This document shows positions 9,718 to 17,548 of a stretch of 64,000 nucleotides of DNA, piece after piece. The notes under the pieces are model-generated. The model was not told the origin of the DNA and did not search any database. It saw only the letters and a list, made by a program, of their open reading frames with translations. The DNA is from VBDM01 sp964430565 (GTDB lineage: Bacteria; Pseudomonadota; Gammaproteobacteria; Burkholderiales; SG8-39): NCBI GenBank assembly GCA_964430565.1, contig CAYSFD010000056.1, forward strand, positions 1-64,000. The letters run 5' to 3'. Each line of letters opens with the position of its first letter. Within the stretch, counting starts at the first letter, position 1. The translations under genes were made by a program, and so were the position numbers.

Positions 9718-9874
9718 TGTTCGATTTCTTGCTTCCACTGTGTTCATTGAATCCGGCGGGCACTGCGGAGGTATCGAGGAATCCTCCACGTTTCACGCGT
9801 GCGTTGCTCATTCCAACTGTCAATCTACGCCATTGGAGTCTCAAATCTCGATAGTGGACGAACCAGCATGCTGC

Positions 9875-10408
9875 TCACTTGGGCCGTTTTCGGGCGCCGC
9901 TGTTCTTGGCCTTATTGAATCCCCCGCGCTCTTCGCGCTGCGTGTGGTTCCCAGTGTCCTGGTAAGCCTGCGCGGCGAGCAGCAGCTCGGCAACAAGATC
10001 TTCGTCCCAGGCGGCCCGCTCGATCAGGAGGGCCATCAACGCGTGCTTGTCGATCGTTTCCACAAAAGCCCGGATTGCCTGAAGTTCCGGCGTGTTCTCC
10101 GGCCCATCGTTGTCGAATCCACCCGACAGCCACGCCAGGCCCGTGGCGACGAGATGCTTGCAAAACTCGCCGTCGATTCCGAGCGGGCAGGTGCAGCCCC
10201 AGCGCAATTGTCGTCCCTTTGACCACAGGCGTACCGCATAGGGCTGCGTGCCCACGACGCGCGCCGAAATGCCGTCCTCCCCGGAACCAAGGTGCGCGAC
10301 GGTGCCGGCATGGAAGTACGCAAGGCCGCGTTCAAAATACCGTTTACCAGCCAGTCTCTTGAGACCGGTTCTGGAGATGAGACTAGCAAGGGTCGTCTTT
10401 GCCGCCAT
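9875..10408 (-). CDS. SWIM zinc-finger family protein
   Basis: This 177-aa protein has a central SWIM motif: the cysteines of GCTCPLG, then C and H in GEFCKHLVA, giving the CxC-xn-CxH pattern. SWIM domains are proposed to bind nucleic acid or protein. The C-terminus is hydrophilic and basic (GARKRPK). The ATG at 10408 lies inside the end of the WYL regulator gene, so the two genes overlap by 26 nt and are probably co-transcribed. It sits 5' of cas3 on the same strand, which suggests but does not show a link to the CRISPR system. No enzymatic domain is visible. Confidence 0.8.
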   Translation of the reverse strand: MAAKTTLASLISRTGLKRLAGKRYFERGLAYFHAGTVAHLGSGEDGISARVVGTQPYAVRLWSKGRQLRWGCTCPLGIDGEFCKHLVATGLAWLSGGFDNDGPENTPELQAIRAFVETIDKHALMALLIERAAWDEDLVAELLLAAQAYQDTGNHTQREERGGFNKAKNSGARKRPK

Positions 10409-11369
10409 ATTGGGATAGAGCCGCTTTCAGACTCTCCACGACCGCGCTGCGCAGCGCCTCCGGTTCCACCACTTCCACCTCCGGCCCGTGCCGCAGGATG
10501 TCCATGATCAGCTCGTGCGCGTCACGGTACGGGATGCGAAGCTCGAAGCGACCGTCTGTGAGGTACTGTCCGGCCTGCTCGGGATGCCAGCGCTCGTCCG
10601 CCACCCAGCGGGCGCGCTCCGCAGAAAATCTCAGCACTGCGGTTTTGTTGGCCTTGCCGGAGAAAATGCCGTAGGCGCCGGCGAAGTGCTCGTCAAGCTC
10701 GGCGTCCGGAATATCCCGCGCCGGTTCCTTGAGTTCGTGAGCGTGCTTGACGCGATCCACGGCGAAGCTGCGCAGGGCGTTCCGCGAGTGACACCAGGCG
10801 TCGAGATACCAATTGTCCCGGTAGTGGACGAGCCGTTGCGGCGAGACCATCCGCTCGGAGATTTCATTCCTGCTGCGCGAGTGGTAGCGCAGGTCCAGTC
10901 TTTGACGCTGAAGGGTTGCGCCGGCGAGCACGTGAAACCACTCACCGGCAGGCCGCGCGGCCATGCCGAGAGCGCGGACGCGGTGGGCGGCTTCAGTCAA
11001 GCCGAGGCGCTGGTGTTCGAGGAGTTCCGTGACACGATGCACGAGCGGCGCGAGGTGTTCGCCGAGCAGGCCGGGTTCGAGACTTTCGAACAGCCTGTCG
11101 AAGACGAGCAGCGCCTGCAGCTCGCGCGCGTTGAACCAGAGCCCGGGGAGCTCGTAGCTGCCGCCTTCGGCACTTCGTTCGTAGCGGTAGCCTTCGCGTT
11201 CCTCGTCGTACTCCAGTGGCGCGCCCAGGTATTCACGCAGGATGCGGATCAGCCGGTAAACGGTGGGCTCGGAACATTCCAGGCGCCGCATGAGTTCCTC
11301 GCGGCTGATCGGCATGTGCCTGTCACGGAGGATGTTGTGGAGCTGGTAGATGCGATCGAATTTATCCAC
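10383..11369 (-). CDS. HTH and WYL-domain transcriptional regulator
   Basis: This 328-aa regulator has an N-terminal winged helix-turn-helix (about residues 1-60, with REELMRRLECSEPTVYRLI). A WYL domain follows in the middle and C-terminal part, marked by RLVHYRDNWYLDAW and the later RSFAVDRV motif. WYL domains sense ligands, often nucleic acid, and WYL regulators are known near several CRISPR loci. The start is GTG at 11369, preceded by a strong Shine-Dalgarno sequence, GGAGGGGGG on the minus strand. It overlaps the SWIM gene and lies upstream of cas3, so it is a natural candidate to control the cas operon. That role is inferred. Confidence 0.88.
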   Translation of the reverse strand: MDKFDRIYQLHNILRDRHMPISREELMRRLECSEPTVYRLIRILREYLGAPLEYDEEREGYRYERSAEGGSYELPGLWFNARELQALLVFDRLFESLEPGLLGEHLAPLVHRVTELLEHQRLGLTEAAHRVRALGMAARPAGEWFHVLAGATLQRQRLDLRYHSRSRNEISERMVSPQRLVHYRDNWYLDAWCHSRNALRSFAVDRVKHAHELKEPARDIPDAELDEHFAGAYGIFSGKANKTAVLRFSAERARWVADERWHPEQAGQYLTDGRFELRIPYRDAHELIMDILRHGPEVEVVEPEALRSAVVESLKAALSQYGGKDDPC

Positions 11370-11581
11370 GCCCCCCTCCGATCATCAGTGCAGCAAGTCC
11401 GTTTTACACGTGCAGCTCGAGCGCTGGACCCCAATGGGCGTGTAGGCAGCGTGCAGGTCACGAGGCGCACTTTGTGCTACGACAGGGAATGATAGTCCTG
11501 TGGCCGGGCTACCGCGATCTGCGAGGCAACGGGAGACGTACGGCGCCTGCTCAACCGCACGCCCCCCGCGCGGAAAGCTAT
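11370..11581. other. intergenic stretch upstream of the WYL regulator
   Basis: These 212 bp lie between the WYL regulator start and the toxin gene stop. Apart from the Shine-Dalgarno sequence of the WYL gene at its left end, I see no convincing promoter, repeat or small gene. Any promoter for the WYL-SWIM-cas genes should lie here. Confidence 0.5.
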
Positions 11582-11863
11582 TCAGCGGTCCTGACGGTGG
11601 TGCAAGACGCGAAGAATCTGAATGCTCGATCGTTTAATGCGGTAATAAATCGTGAACGGGGTGTGCGGGACGGGGTGACGCCGTCGCTTCTTCTGGTCCG
11701 GCGTGCCGAGAGCGGGGTCGGTTTGGATCAGATCAAGGGAGTGTTCAATGCGGCGCTGCACTCCCTGCGCGGCGGTAAGGTTTCGCTCCGCGATCCACTC
11801 GAGTTGGTCGAGGTATTGGCGCCGTGCGGTCCGCGTCCAGTCAAGCCGCCTTTTGGCGCGCAT
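11582..11863 (-). CDS. RelE/ParE-family toxin
   Basis: This 93-aa basic protein shows the ParE pattern: an N-terminal LDWTRTARRQYLDQLEWIAE helix, a second helix with AAQGVQRRIEHSL, then P..GT, and a C-terminal HTPFTIYYRIK followed by IQILRVLHHRQDR. ParE toxins poison gyrase, while RelE relatives cleave mRNA. The subfamily here is judged from the sequence pattern only. It starts inside the 3' end of the upstream antitoxin gene, a 23-nt overlap typical of toxin-antitoxin operons. Confidence 0.87.
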   Translation of the reverse strand: MRAKRRLDWTRTARRQYLDQLEWIAERNLTAAQGVQRRIEHSLDLIQTDPALGTPDQKKRRRHPVPHTPFTIYYRIKRSSIQILRVLHHRQDR

Positions 11864-12089
11864 GGCGGCGGATCAGTGCACGGGCTTCGGCCATTACCTC
11901 TTCACTCGAAACCAGTTCGCCGCGGCCGGCCTCGGTTTCGGCGCGATCCAGCTCGCGCTCCAGCCAGCGCTCGAAGCCGAGTTCCTTTTCCAGGGCGGTC
12001 CGCAGGATGTCTACCGGTTTTTCTCCGGTGCGGGCTGCACGGGCTTCAATGCGCTTCGTCAGGGTTTTCGGGATTTCGAGGTCAGGCAT
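11841..12089 (-). CDS. antitoxin, ribbon-helix-helix-like
   Basis: This 82-aa acidic-to-neutral protein begins MPDLEIPKTLTKRIEARA, followed by a helix carrying TGEKPVDILRTALEKEL. That layout suggests a ribbon-helix-helix DNA-binding domain followed by a toxin-binding tail. It precedes and overlaps the ParE-like toxin gene, the normal antitoxin-first order. The family call rests on context and pattern. Autoregulation of the pair would be expected, but I see no obvious operator. Confidence 0.78.
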   Translation of the reverse strand: MPDLEIPKTLTKRIEARAARTGEKPVDILRTALEKELGFERWLERELDRAETEAGRGELVSSEEVMAEARALIRRHARQKAA

Positions 12090-12180
12090 GTCTGAACTTG
12101 GATCGAGTAGGAATGCGTCGATATTCTAGCACCCGCTGTTTGAAAAGGAGCCTCGCAGGAGCGCGACGGGCTGCACGAAC

Positions 12181-12366
12181 TCAACCGCGCTTGCGGTCCC
12201 AAACGTAGCGCACAAAGCGTTGCCAGCGGTTCGGCTTTTGCGCGAGTTGGTTTTTCATTTTCTGTGACTCGCGATCGCGCGCAGCGGATTTCCGTACCTG
12301 CTCGTGGATCTGTCGCAGTGTCAGGCCGCCGGGGCCTTTCATTTTGTCGGGATCGTTTTCGGCCAT
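12181..12366 (-). CDS. hypothetical protein, 61 aa
   Basis: A small hydrophilic, basic protein starts MAENDPDKMKGPGG at an ATG and ends WQRFVRYVWDRKRG. A TTG start three codons upstream is also open. I do not recognise a family. It is transcribed divergently from aroC, 64 bp away. The codon use and mixed-charge, non-repetitive composition look like a real small protein, but no Shine-Dalgarno sequence or conserved motif settles it. Confidence 0.45.
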   Translation of the reverse strand: MAENDPDKMKGPGGLTLRQIHEQVRKSAARDRESQKMKNQLAQKPNRWQRFVRYVWDRKRG

Positions 12367-12430
12367 GTGGTTCAAGGGTTTGCGATGACCCCTATGCTAA
12401 ACTTCGAGAGGATTCTTAGCGAGAGATTCC

Positions 12431-13531
12431 ATGTCCGGCAACACCTTCGGTCTTCTGTACTGCGTGACTTCATTCGGCGAGAGCCACGGGCCCGCCTACG
12501 GCGGCGTGGTCGATGGTTGCCCGCCGGGGCTCGCGCTCGCGGAAGCCGATATCCAAAAGGAACTAGACCGCAGGAAGCCTGGCAGTTCGCGCCACGTAAC
12601 GCAGCGCCAGGAGTCCGACCGTATCGAAATCCTTTCCGGTGTGCTTGAGGGCAAGACGACGGGAACTGCGATCGGTTTTCTCATCCGAAACGAAGACCAG
12701 CGCAGCAAGGACTACAGCGCGCTCGCCGACACTTTCCGTCCCGGCCACGCCGATTACACGTACTGGCAGAAGTACGGACTGCGCGACTACCGCGGCGGGG
12801 GCCGAGCCTCGGCGCGCGAAACCACGATCCGCGTCGCGGCGGGGGCGATCGCGAAGAAATGGCTGCGCGAGCGCTACGGCGTCGAGGTGCGCGGCCATCT
12901 CGCCCAGCTCGGACCGAACAAGATCGCGTTCAAGTCCTGGGACGCGGTAGGCGAAAACATTTTTTTCGCGCCGGATGTGACGGTCGTACCGAAGCTCGAG
13001 CAGTTCATGGACGAGCTGCGCTCGTCGGGCGATTCCTGCGGCGCGCGCGTGAATGTGGTCGCGAGCGGCGTCCCGGTAGGCTGGGGCGAGCCGGTCTACG
13101 GCAGGCTCGATTCGGATATCGCCGCGGCGATGATGGGCATCAACGCGGTAAAGGGCGTGGAGATCGGCGCGGGCTTTGCCGCTGTCGAGCAGAAGGGCTC
13201 GGAGCACGGCGACGAGCTGACGCCGCAGGGCTTCCTCTCGAACAACGCGGGCGGCACGCTGGGCGGCATCTCGACCGGACAGGACATCCTGGTCGGCATC
13301 GCGCTCAAGCCGACCTCGAGTATCCGCATCCCGCGCCGCTCGATCGACCGCAAGGGCGAGCCGACGACGGTGCAGACCACCGGCCGCCACGATCCTTGCG
13401 TCGGCATCCGCGCGACGCCGATCGCAGAGGCGATGCTCGCCTGCGTGCTGATGGACCACGCCCTGCGCCACCGCGCGCAGTGCGGCGAGGTCAAGCCGCC
13501 GATCAAGCCGATTCCGGGAAAAGCGAAGTAA
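12431..13531 (+). CDS. aroC: chorismate synthase
   Basis: This 366-aa enzyme converts 5-enolpyruvylshikimate 3-phosphate to chorismate, the last common step of aromatic amino acid synthesis, using reduced FMN. Signature segments are present: SFGESHG at 14-20, RGGGRASARET at 121-131 and RHDPCVGIRATPIAEAM near the C-terminus. Length is normal. The gene ends one base before the stop of the convergent membrane fusion gene. It stands apart from the trp genes further right, although it supplies their precursor. Confidence 0.97.
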   Translation: MSGNTFGLLYCVTSFGESHGPAYGGVVDGCPPGLALAEADIQKELDRRKPGSSRHVTQRQESDRIEILSGVLEGKTTGTAIGFLIRNEDQRSKDYSALADTFRPGHADYTYWQKYGLRDYRGGGRASARETTIRVAAGAIAKKWLRERYGVEVRGHLAQLGPNKIAFKSWDAVGENIFFAPDVTVVPKLEQFMDELRSSGDSCGARVNVVASGVPVGWGEPVYGRLDSDIAAAMMGINAVKGVEIGAGFAAVEQKGSEHGDELTPQGFLSNNAGGTLGGISTGQDILVGIALKPTSSIRIPRRSIDRKGEPTTVQTTGRHDPCVGIRATPIAEAMLACVLMDHALRHRAQCGEVKPPIKPIPGKAK

Positions 13532-13532
13532 T

Positions 13533-16526
13533 CTACTTCAGCTCGAACGCGTGGGCGTAAAGCAGCCGCAGGCCGATGTCGGCGGTGTAGTCGGCGTCCT
13601 CGGGATGGCGATTCCACAGCGCGCTCGCCTCGGCGCGCTTTCCCTGCGCGAGATGCCCGGCCATGCCGGCCGCCAGCAGGTATTGCCTGTGCCCGGTCGG
13701 GAGATCGCTTGGCAACTCGAGCAGCGCCTCGGCGAGCCGCGCCATTTCCGGCGCTGCGCGATTGCCCACCGCCTTCATCAGTTCGATCCATTGCCGCTCG
13801 TTGGAGTCCACGCGCGCGCTGCACGGCGAGCGCTCGATTCGTTCCCAGACCGCTTTTACCTCCTCGACGGAGAGCATCGGGTTCAGAACACGCGCGAGCT
13901 GGTAGAGCGAGTGGAACCAGATATCGGAGCGTTCCGGATCGCGGCATTCGATCAGCCGCGCGCGCGTGAGTTCGAGGTCTTTCTGGAACGGGCGCGGGAT
14001 TGCGTCGGGCTCTGGCGGGCTCGGGCGCAGGAGAAAGTCCCTCGCGTAGCGCGCGCGACGCGTGAACTCCAGGGCCTCGAGGTATTCGTCACCGTCCATT
14101 TTCGATTCGACCGAGCGGCTTTTCCCTCGCCCTTCCAGCAGGGACGTCACGGGAATGCTGTAAGTGAGCAGGCCCGTCAGCTCTTCGGCGGACCCTTGCA
14201 GGAAGCGGTGTTTCGCCGCATGCAGATCGAGGTAGGGGTAGAAGTCGGAGTTTGCCGGAACGTCGTAGGAAAGAAACATCGGTGCGAGAAGACGCTTACC
14301 TCCGAGCCGGCGAAGCTCGATTTCCGCGATGGAATTCACGTGTATGCGGCGCAGTTCCCGGGCGACGCCGGGCATGGTCATGACGTCGGCAAGCGGGCGC
14401 TCGAGCGTCTGGGCGTCGCCCGCGACGATCAGCAAGTCGCTGCCGGTGGCGGCGTAAATGGCGTAGTCCGGGAAATTGTCCCCGAGCGCGTTCAGCACCG
14501 AAGCGACGAGGCTTGCGTCGATCTCGTACATCTGGAACCATTGCACGAGGATCCCGCTCGGATTGAGGTAGCGGCGCGCAAGGCGATAGAACTCGGCGGT
14601 GAACAGGCTCGAGACTCCGCTCACCCACGGATTGGAGGGCTCCGAGATGATGATGTCGTATTTGCGGTTGTGAGTGGAGAAGAAGGTCTTCGCGTCGTCG
14701 AAGATGATGTGGCTGCGCGGGTCGGCGAAGGCGTTGGAATTGGTCGGAGCGAAGCGCCGCGACGCCTCGGCCATCGCGGGCTCGATCTCGATCGTTTCGA
14801 CCGAGCGCAGCGCACTCGAGCCCAGCAGCGTGTGCGTCGTCAGGCCCGTGCCGATTCCGATGATCGCGGCGCTCGTCGCGTCGGGCTTGTAGGCAAGCGG
14901 GACTACCGCAGTAAGCGTCATCGTCACTTCGTCGGAAATGCGCGCGCCGTTCGGGTCCATGTTGATCGCGCCGTCGGACTTGCCATTGGTGCGCAAGCTC
15001 CGGCTGGCGCCGAAATCCATGAGACTGACCGTTGTCGTCTTGCCATCGCGATAAAACTGCATGCTTGCGTCGCTCTCGGTGTAAAGGGCGCCCCGCCGAT
15101 ACACGCCCGACGCCATCTTGTAGCTGTCCAGATGCACAGCGGCAAGGACCGCTGTGAAGCAGGCGAGCGCGAGCGCCGCGGCAACCATGCTCGGTCGAGG
15201 CGCGTCCGCGAACCGCCACAGAAGCACGAGCCCCAGCGCGACGTCCAGCGCCGCGCCCGCCACGAGCAGACCCTTCAGGCCGAGCAGCGGCATGCCGATG
15301 TGCGCGGCTGCGAATACGCCCAAGATCGCCCCCAGCGTATTGGCCGCGTAGACCGCTCCGATCGCCTTTTCGCCGTGGCCGAGCAGGGCGAAGGTGATGA
15401 GCGGCAGCGTCATGCCGGCGCAGAACGTCGCCGGAAACATGACGGCGAGCGCGATGCCGTGGCTGGAGAGCAGGAACAGCGCGTAGCCCGAATCGGTCTG
15501 GGCGAGCGCGCTCATCACAGCCTTCATCAGCTCGAACATCTGGCCGTACAAAGGCAGCGTCGCGAGCGCGAGCAAGCCCATCGCCACCTGCACGATGCCG
15601 AGAAAACGCACCGGATCGCCGATCGAATCGATGCGCCGGCGCACCCACAGGCCGCCGCAGGCAAGGCCGAGGATGAAAGCCGAGAGCATCAGCTCGAAGG
15701 AATGCGTCGAGCTCCCGAGAACGAGCGACAGCATCCGGATCCAGCCGATTTCGTAGATGAAGGAGGCTGTGCCGGTGAGGAGCGCGATCACGAGGAGCAG
15801 GCGGTACGGTGCGGGCGAAGCCCCCTCCACGCGTGCCTTGCTTCCGCTCGCGATGCGAGGCTCGGCGCCGCGGGCGAGAACCCAGACGACGGCGGCGAGG
15901 CCGAGATTAAGGGCTCCGGCCGTCTGCACCGTGCCGGGCAGGCCGAGCTTCTCGATCATGAAGAACCCGCTCGCCAGGACGCCGATCGCCGCGCCGAAGC
16001 TGTTGGTGAAATACAGCATCGCTAGCGATTCGCCCGGCGCGAGCGGGTAGCGGCGGATGAGCCCCGCGCTCATCAAAGGGAACGTCATGCCGAGCAGGAT
16101 CGACTGCGGCAGGATCAGGAGTCCCGCGAGAGTCCATTTGAACAACGTCGCCGGAATCTCACCGCCGAGCGCAGGCAGAATGCTGGTGTAGGCCGCGTCG
16201 GTTGTGGCGACGAAAACCGGGTGGAACACGAGCGCCAGGAGGCCGGTGAAAGCCTCGGCGAGCGCGTAGCCTCGAAGGAGATTGGCCCAACTGCCCGACC
16301 ACCGACTGCACAGCCACGATCCGATCGCCAACCCACCCATGAAGAGCGCGAGCACCAGCGTCTGGGCGTACGCCGCGTGACCGAGAAACAGCTTGAGATA
16401 GTGACTCCAGATCGACTCGTAGATGAGCCCTGCGAACCCGGAGACGGAAAAGATGAAGAAAAAAAAGCTGCGAGGGACTCGGTTCACGTGAGGAGGGTGC
16501 CTTGTGGTCGGCGAAGAAGGCGGCAT
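13533..16526 (-). CDS. membrane protein fused to a spermidine synthase-like domain
   Basis: This 997-aa protein has about a dozen hydrophobic segments in its first half, starting with FFFFIFSVSGFAGLIYE, which occurs again as a related motif (TASFIYEIGWIRML) in a second set. This suggests two repeated membrane blocks. From about residue 520 it carries a spermidine-synthase-like methyltransferase fold, with the nucleotide-binding loop GIGTGLTTHTLLG, the acidic VETIEIEP strand and SEPSNPWVSGVSSLFT. A helical C-terminal tail of about 150 aa follows. Such fusions are widespread and annotated as spermidine synthases, but their substrate is unknown and true polyamine activity should not be assumed. 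The start is ATG at 16526. Confidence 0.85.
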   Translation of the reverse strand: MPPSSPTTRHPPHVNRVPRSFFFFIFSVSGFAGLIYESIWSHYLKLFLGHAAYAQTLVLALFMGGLAIGSWLCSRWSGSWANLLRGYALAEAFTGLLALVFHPVFVATTDAAYTSILPALGGEIPATLFKWTLAGLLILPQSILLGMTFPLMSAGLIRRYPLAPGESLAMLYFTNSFGAAIGVLASGFFMIEKLGLPGTVQTAGALNLGLAAVVWVLARGAEPRIASGSKARVEGASPAPYRLLLVIALLTGTASFIYEIGWIRMLSLVLGSSTHSFELMLSAFILGLACGGLWVRRRIDSIGDPVRFLGIVQVAMGLLALATLPLYGQMFELMKAVMSALAQTDSGYALFLLSSHGIALAVMFPATFCAGMTLPLITFALLGHGEKAIGAVYAANTLGAILGVFAAAHIGMPLLGLKGLLVAGAALDVALGLVLLWRFADAPRPSMVAAALALACFTAVLAAVHLDSYKMASGVYRRGALYTESDASMQFYRDGKTTTVSLMDFGASRSLRTNGKSDGAINMDPNGARISDEVTMTLTAVVPLAYKPDATSAAIIGIGTGLTTHTLLGSSALRSVETIEIEPAMAEASRRFAPTNSNAFADPRSHIIFDDAKTFFSTHNRKYDIIISEPSNPWVSGVSSLFTAEFYRLARRYLNPSGILVQWFQMYEIDASLVASVLNALGDNFPDYAIYAATGSDLLIVAGDAQTLERPLADVMTMPGVARELRRIHVNSIAEIELRRLGGKRLLAPMFLSYDVPANSDFYPYLDLHAAKHRFLQGSAEELTGLLTYSIPVTSLLEGRGKSRSVESKMDGDEYLEALEFTRRARYARDFLLRPSPPEPDAIPRPFQKDLELTRARLIECRDPERSDIWFHSLYQLARVLNPMLSVEEVKAVWERIERSPCSARVDSNERQWIELMKAVGNRAAPEMARLAEALLELPSDLPTGHRQYLLAAGMAGHLAQGKRAEASALWNRHPEDADYTADIGLRLLYAHAFELK

Positions 16527-16644
16527 TATACGGGGCGGGTGTCCCTCGGGACTTGATCGCGCCGCTAAACCGCGGAAAATGCACTCCCTGAGTCAACCCC
16601 CGCCCGAGAAGCGGCGTTTGGGATGGTCTGTCCTGGAGAAAAAC

Positions 16645-17460
16645 ATGAGGCTCACGGTGTTGTTCGGTGTCCTTGCGCTCGCGGCGATCGCCGGCTGCCA
16701 GACGGTGCGCACGACCGAAGGCGGCGCAGTCGGCGTGGAGCGCAAGCAGTCGATGTCGACTCTGATTTCCTCGGCGCAGATGGACCAGAGCGCCGCGAAA
16801 GCTTACGGCGAGGTTCTGGCCGATGCGCGGAAGAAGGACCGGCTCAACCGGAACGCGGCACAACTCGAGCGCGTACGCGGCATCGCCAATCGCCTGAGCC
16901 CGGCCACATCGGCGTTTCGTCCCGACGCGCCGCGCTGGAAATGGGAAATCAACGTGATCGCTTCGGACGAAGTCAACGCCTGGTGCATGCCCGGTGGCAA
17001 GATCGCGGTGTATAGCGGCTTGGTCGACAAGCTGAACCTTACCGATGACGAGCTGGCCGCGGTCATGGGACACGAAATCGCGCACGCCCTGCGCGAGCAC
17101 GGTCGCGAGCGCGCGAGCGAGCAGATGGCCCAGCAACTCGGGGTCAGCGTGCTGAGCGTCGCGCTGGGGCTGGGCGATTTTGGCACGCAGCTCACCCAGA
17201 CTGTGCTCGAGGTGACGCTCTCGCTGCCGAATTCGCGTACGCACGAAACCGAGGCCGACCGCATCGGCGTGGAGCTCGCCGCCCGCTCCGGTTACGATCC
17301 GCGCGCCGCCGTTTCGCTGTGGCAGAAGATGGGGCAATTGGGCGGTGGCAAGCCGCCGCAGTGGCTCTCGACGCACCCTTCGGACCGGACCCGAATCCGC
17401 GACCTACAGAACTACTCCGAGCGGGTCATGCCCTTGTACGAATCGGCGAGCAAGCGCTGA
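16645..17460 (+). CDS. M48-family zinc metalloprotease lipoprotein
   Basis: This 271-aa protein starts MRLTVLFGVLALAAIAGC, a lipoprotein signal with the lipidated cysteine at C18, and is probably anchored in the envelope. The zinc site is HEIAH (143-147) with the third ligand E203 in THETEADRIG. It resembles the Oma1/LoiP/BepA group of quality-control proteases. The upstream frame is open for 47 more codons, but GGAG 7 nt before this ATG and the signal peptide fix the start. Confidence 0.92.
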   Translation: MRLTVLFGVLALAAIAGCQTVRTTEGGAVGVERKQSMSTLISSAQMDQSAAKAYGEVLADARKKDRLNRNAAQLERVRGIANRLSPATSAFRPDAPRWKWEINVIASDEVNAWCMPGGKIAVYSGLVDKLNLTDDELAAVMGHEIAHALREHGRERASEQMAQQLGVSVLSVALGLGDFGTQLTQTVLEVTLSLPNSRTHETEADRIGVELAARSGYDPRAAVSLWQKMGQLGGGKPPQWLSTHPSDRTRIRDLQNYSERVMPLYESASKR

Positions 17461-17548
17461 GCGTCGGCTTGGCTCTATCACGCAAGGTTCCCGTAATTCG
17501 GGACGCGATCGCAATCCGGTATAATTTTTCCCTTTCCGGCACGCAGAA
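17461..17548 (+). promoter_or_regulatory. leuC upstream region with a perfect -10 box
   Basis: TATAAT at 17520-17525 matches the sigma70 -10 consensus and lies 23 nt before the leuC ATG. The sequence 17 nt upstream is a poor -35, so an activator may be needed. A 5-bp inverted repeat TCCCG/CGGGA around TAATT lies about 18 nt before the -10 box, in the position of an operator or the end of the upstream transcript. No leader peptide is evident. Confidence 0.5.

Noticed and set aside
9812..9830. TTGACA on the minus strand as a cas3 promoter
   Set aside because: The -35 hexamer is perfect, but no -10-like sequence lies at 16-18 nt, so it is not reported as a promoter.
13551..16025. 824-aa open frame on the plus strand
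   Set aside because: It lies wholly opposite the membrane/spermidine synthase-like gene. Its Arg/His/Glu-rich translation is the antisense shadow of GC-rich codons.
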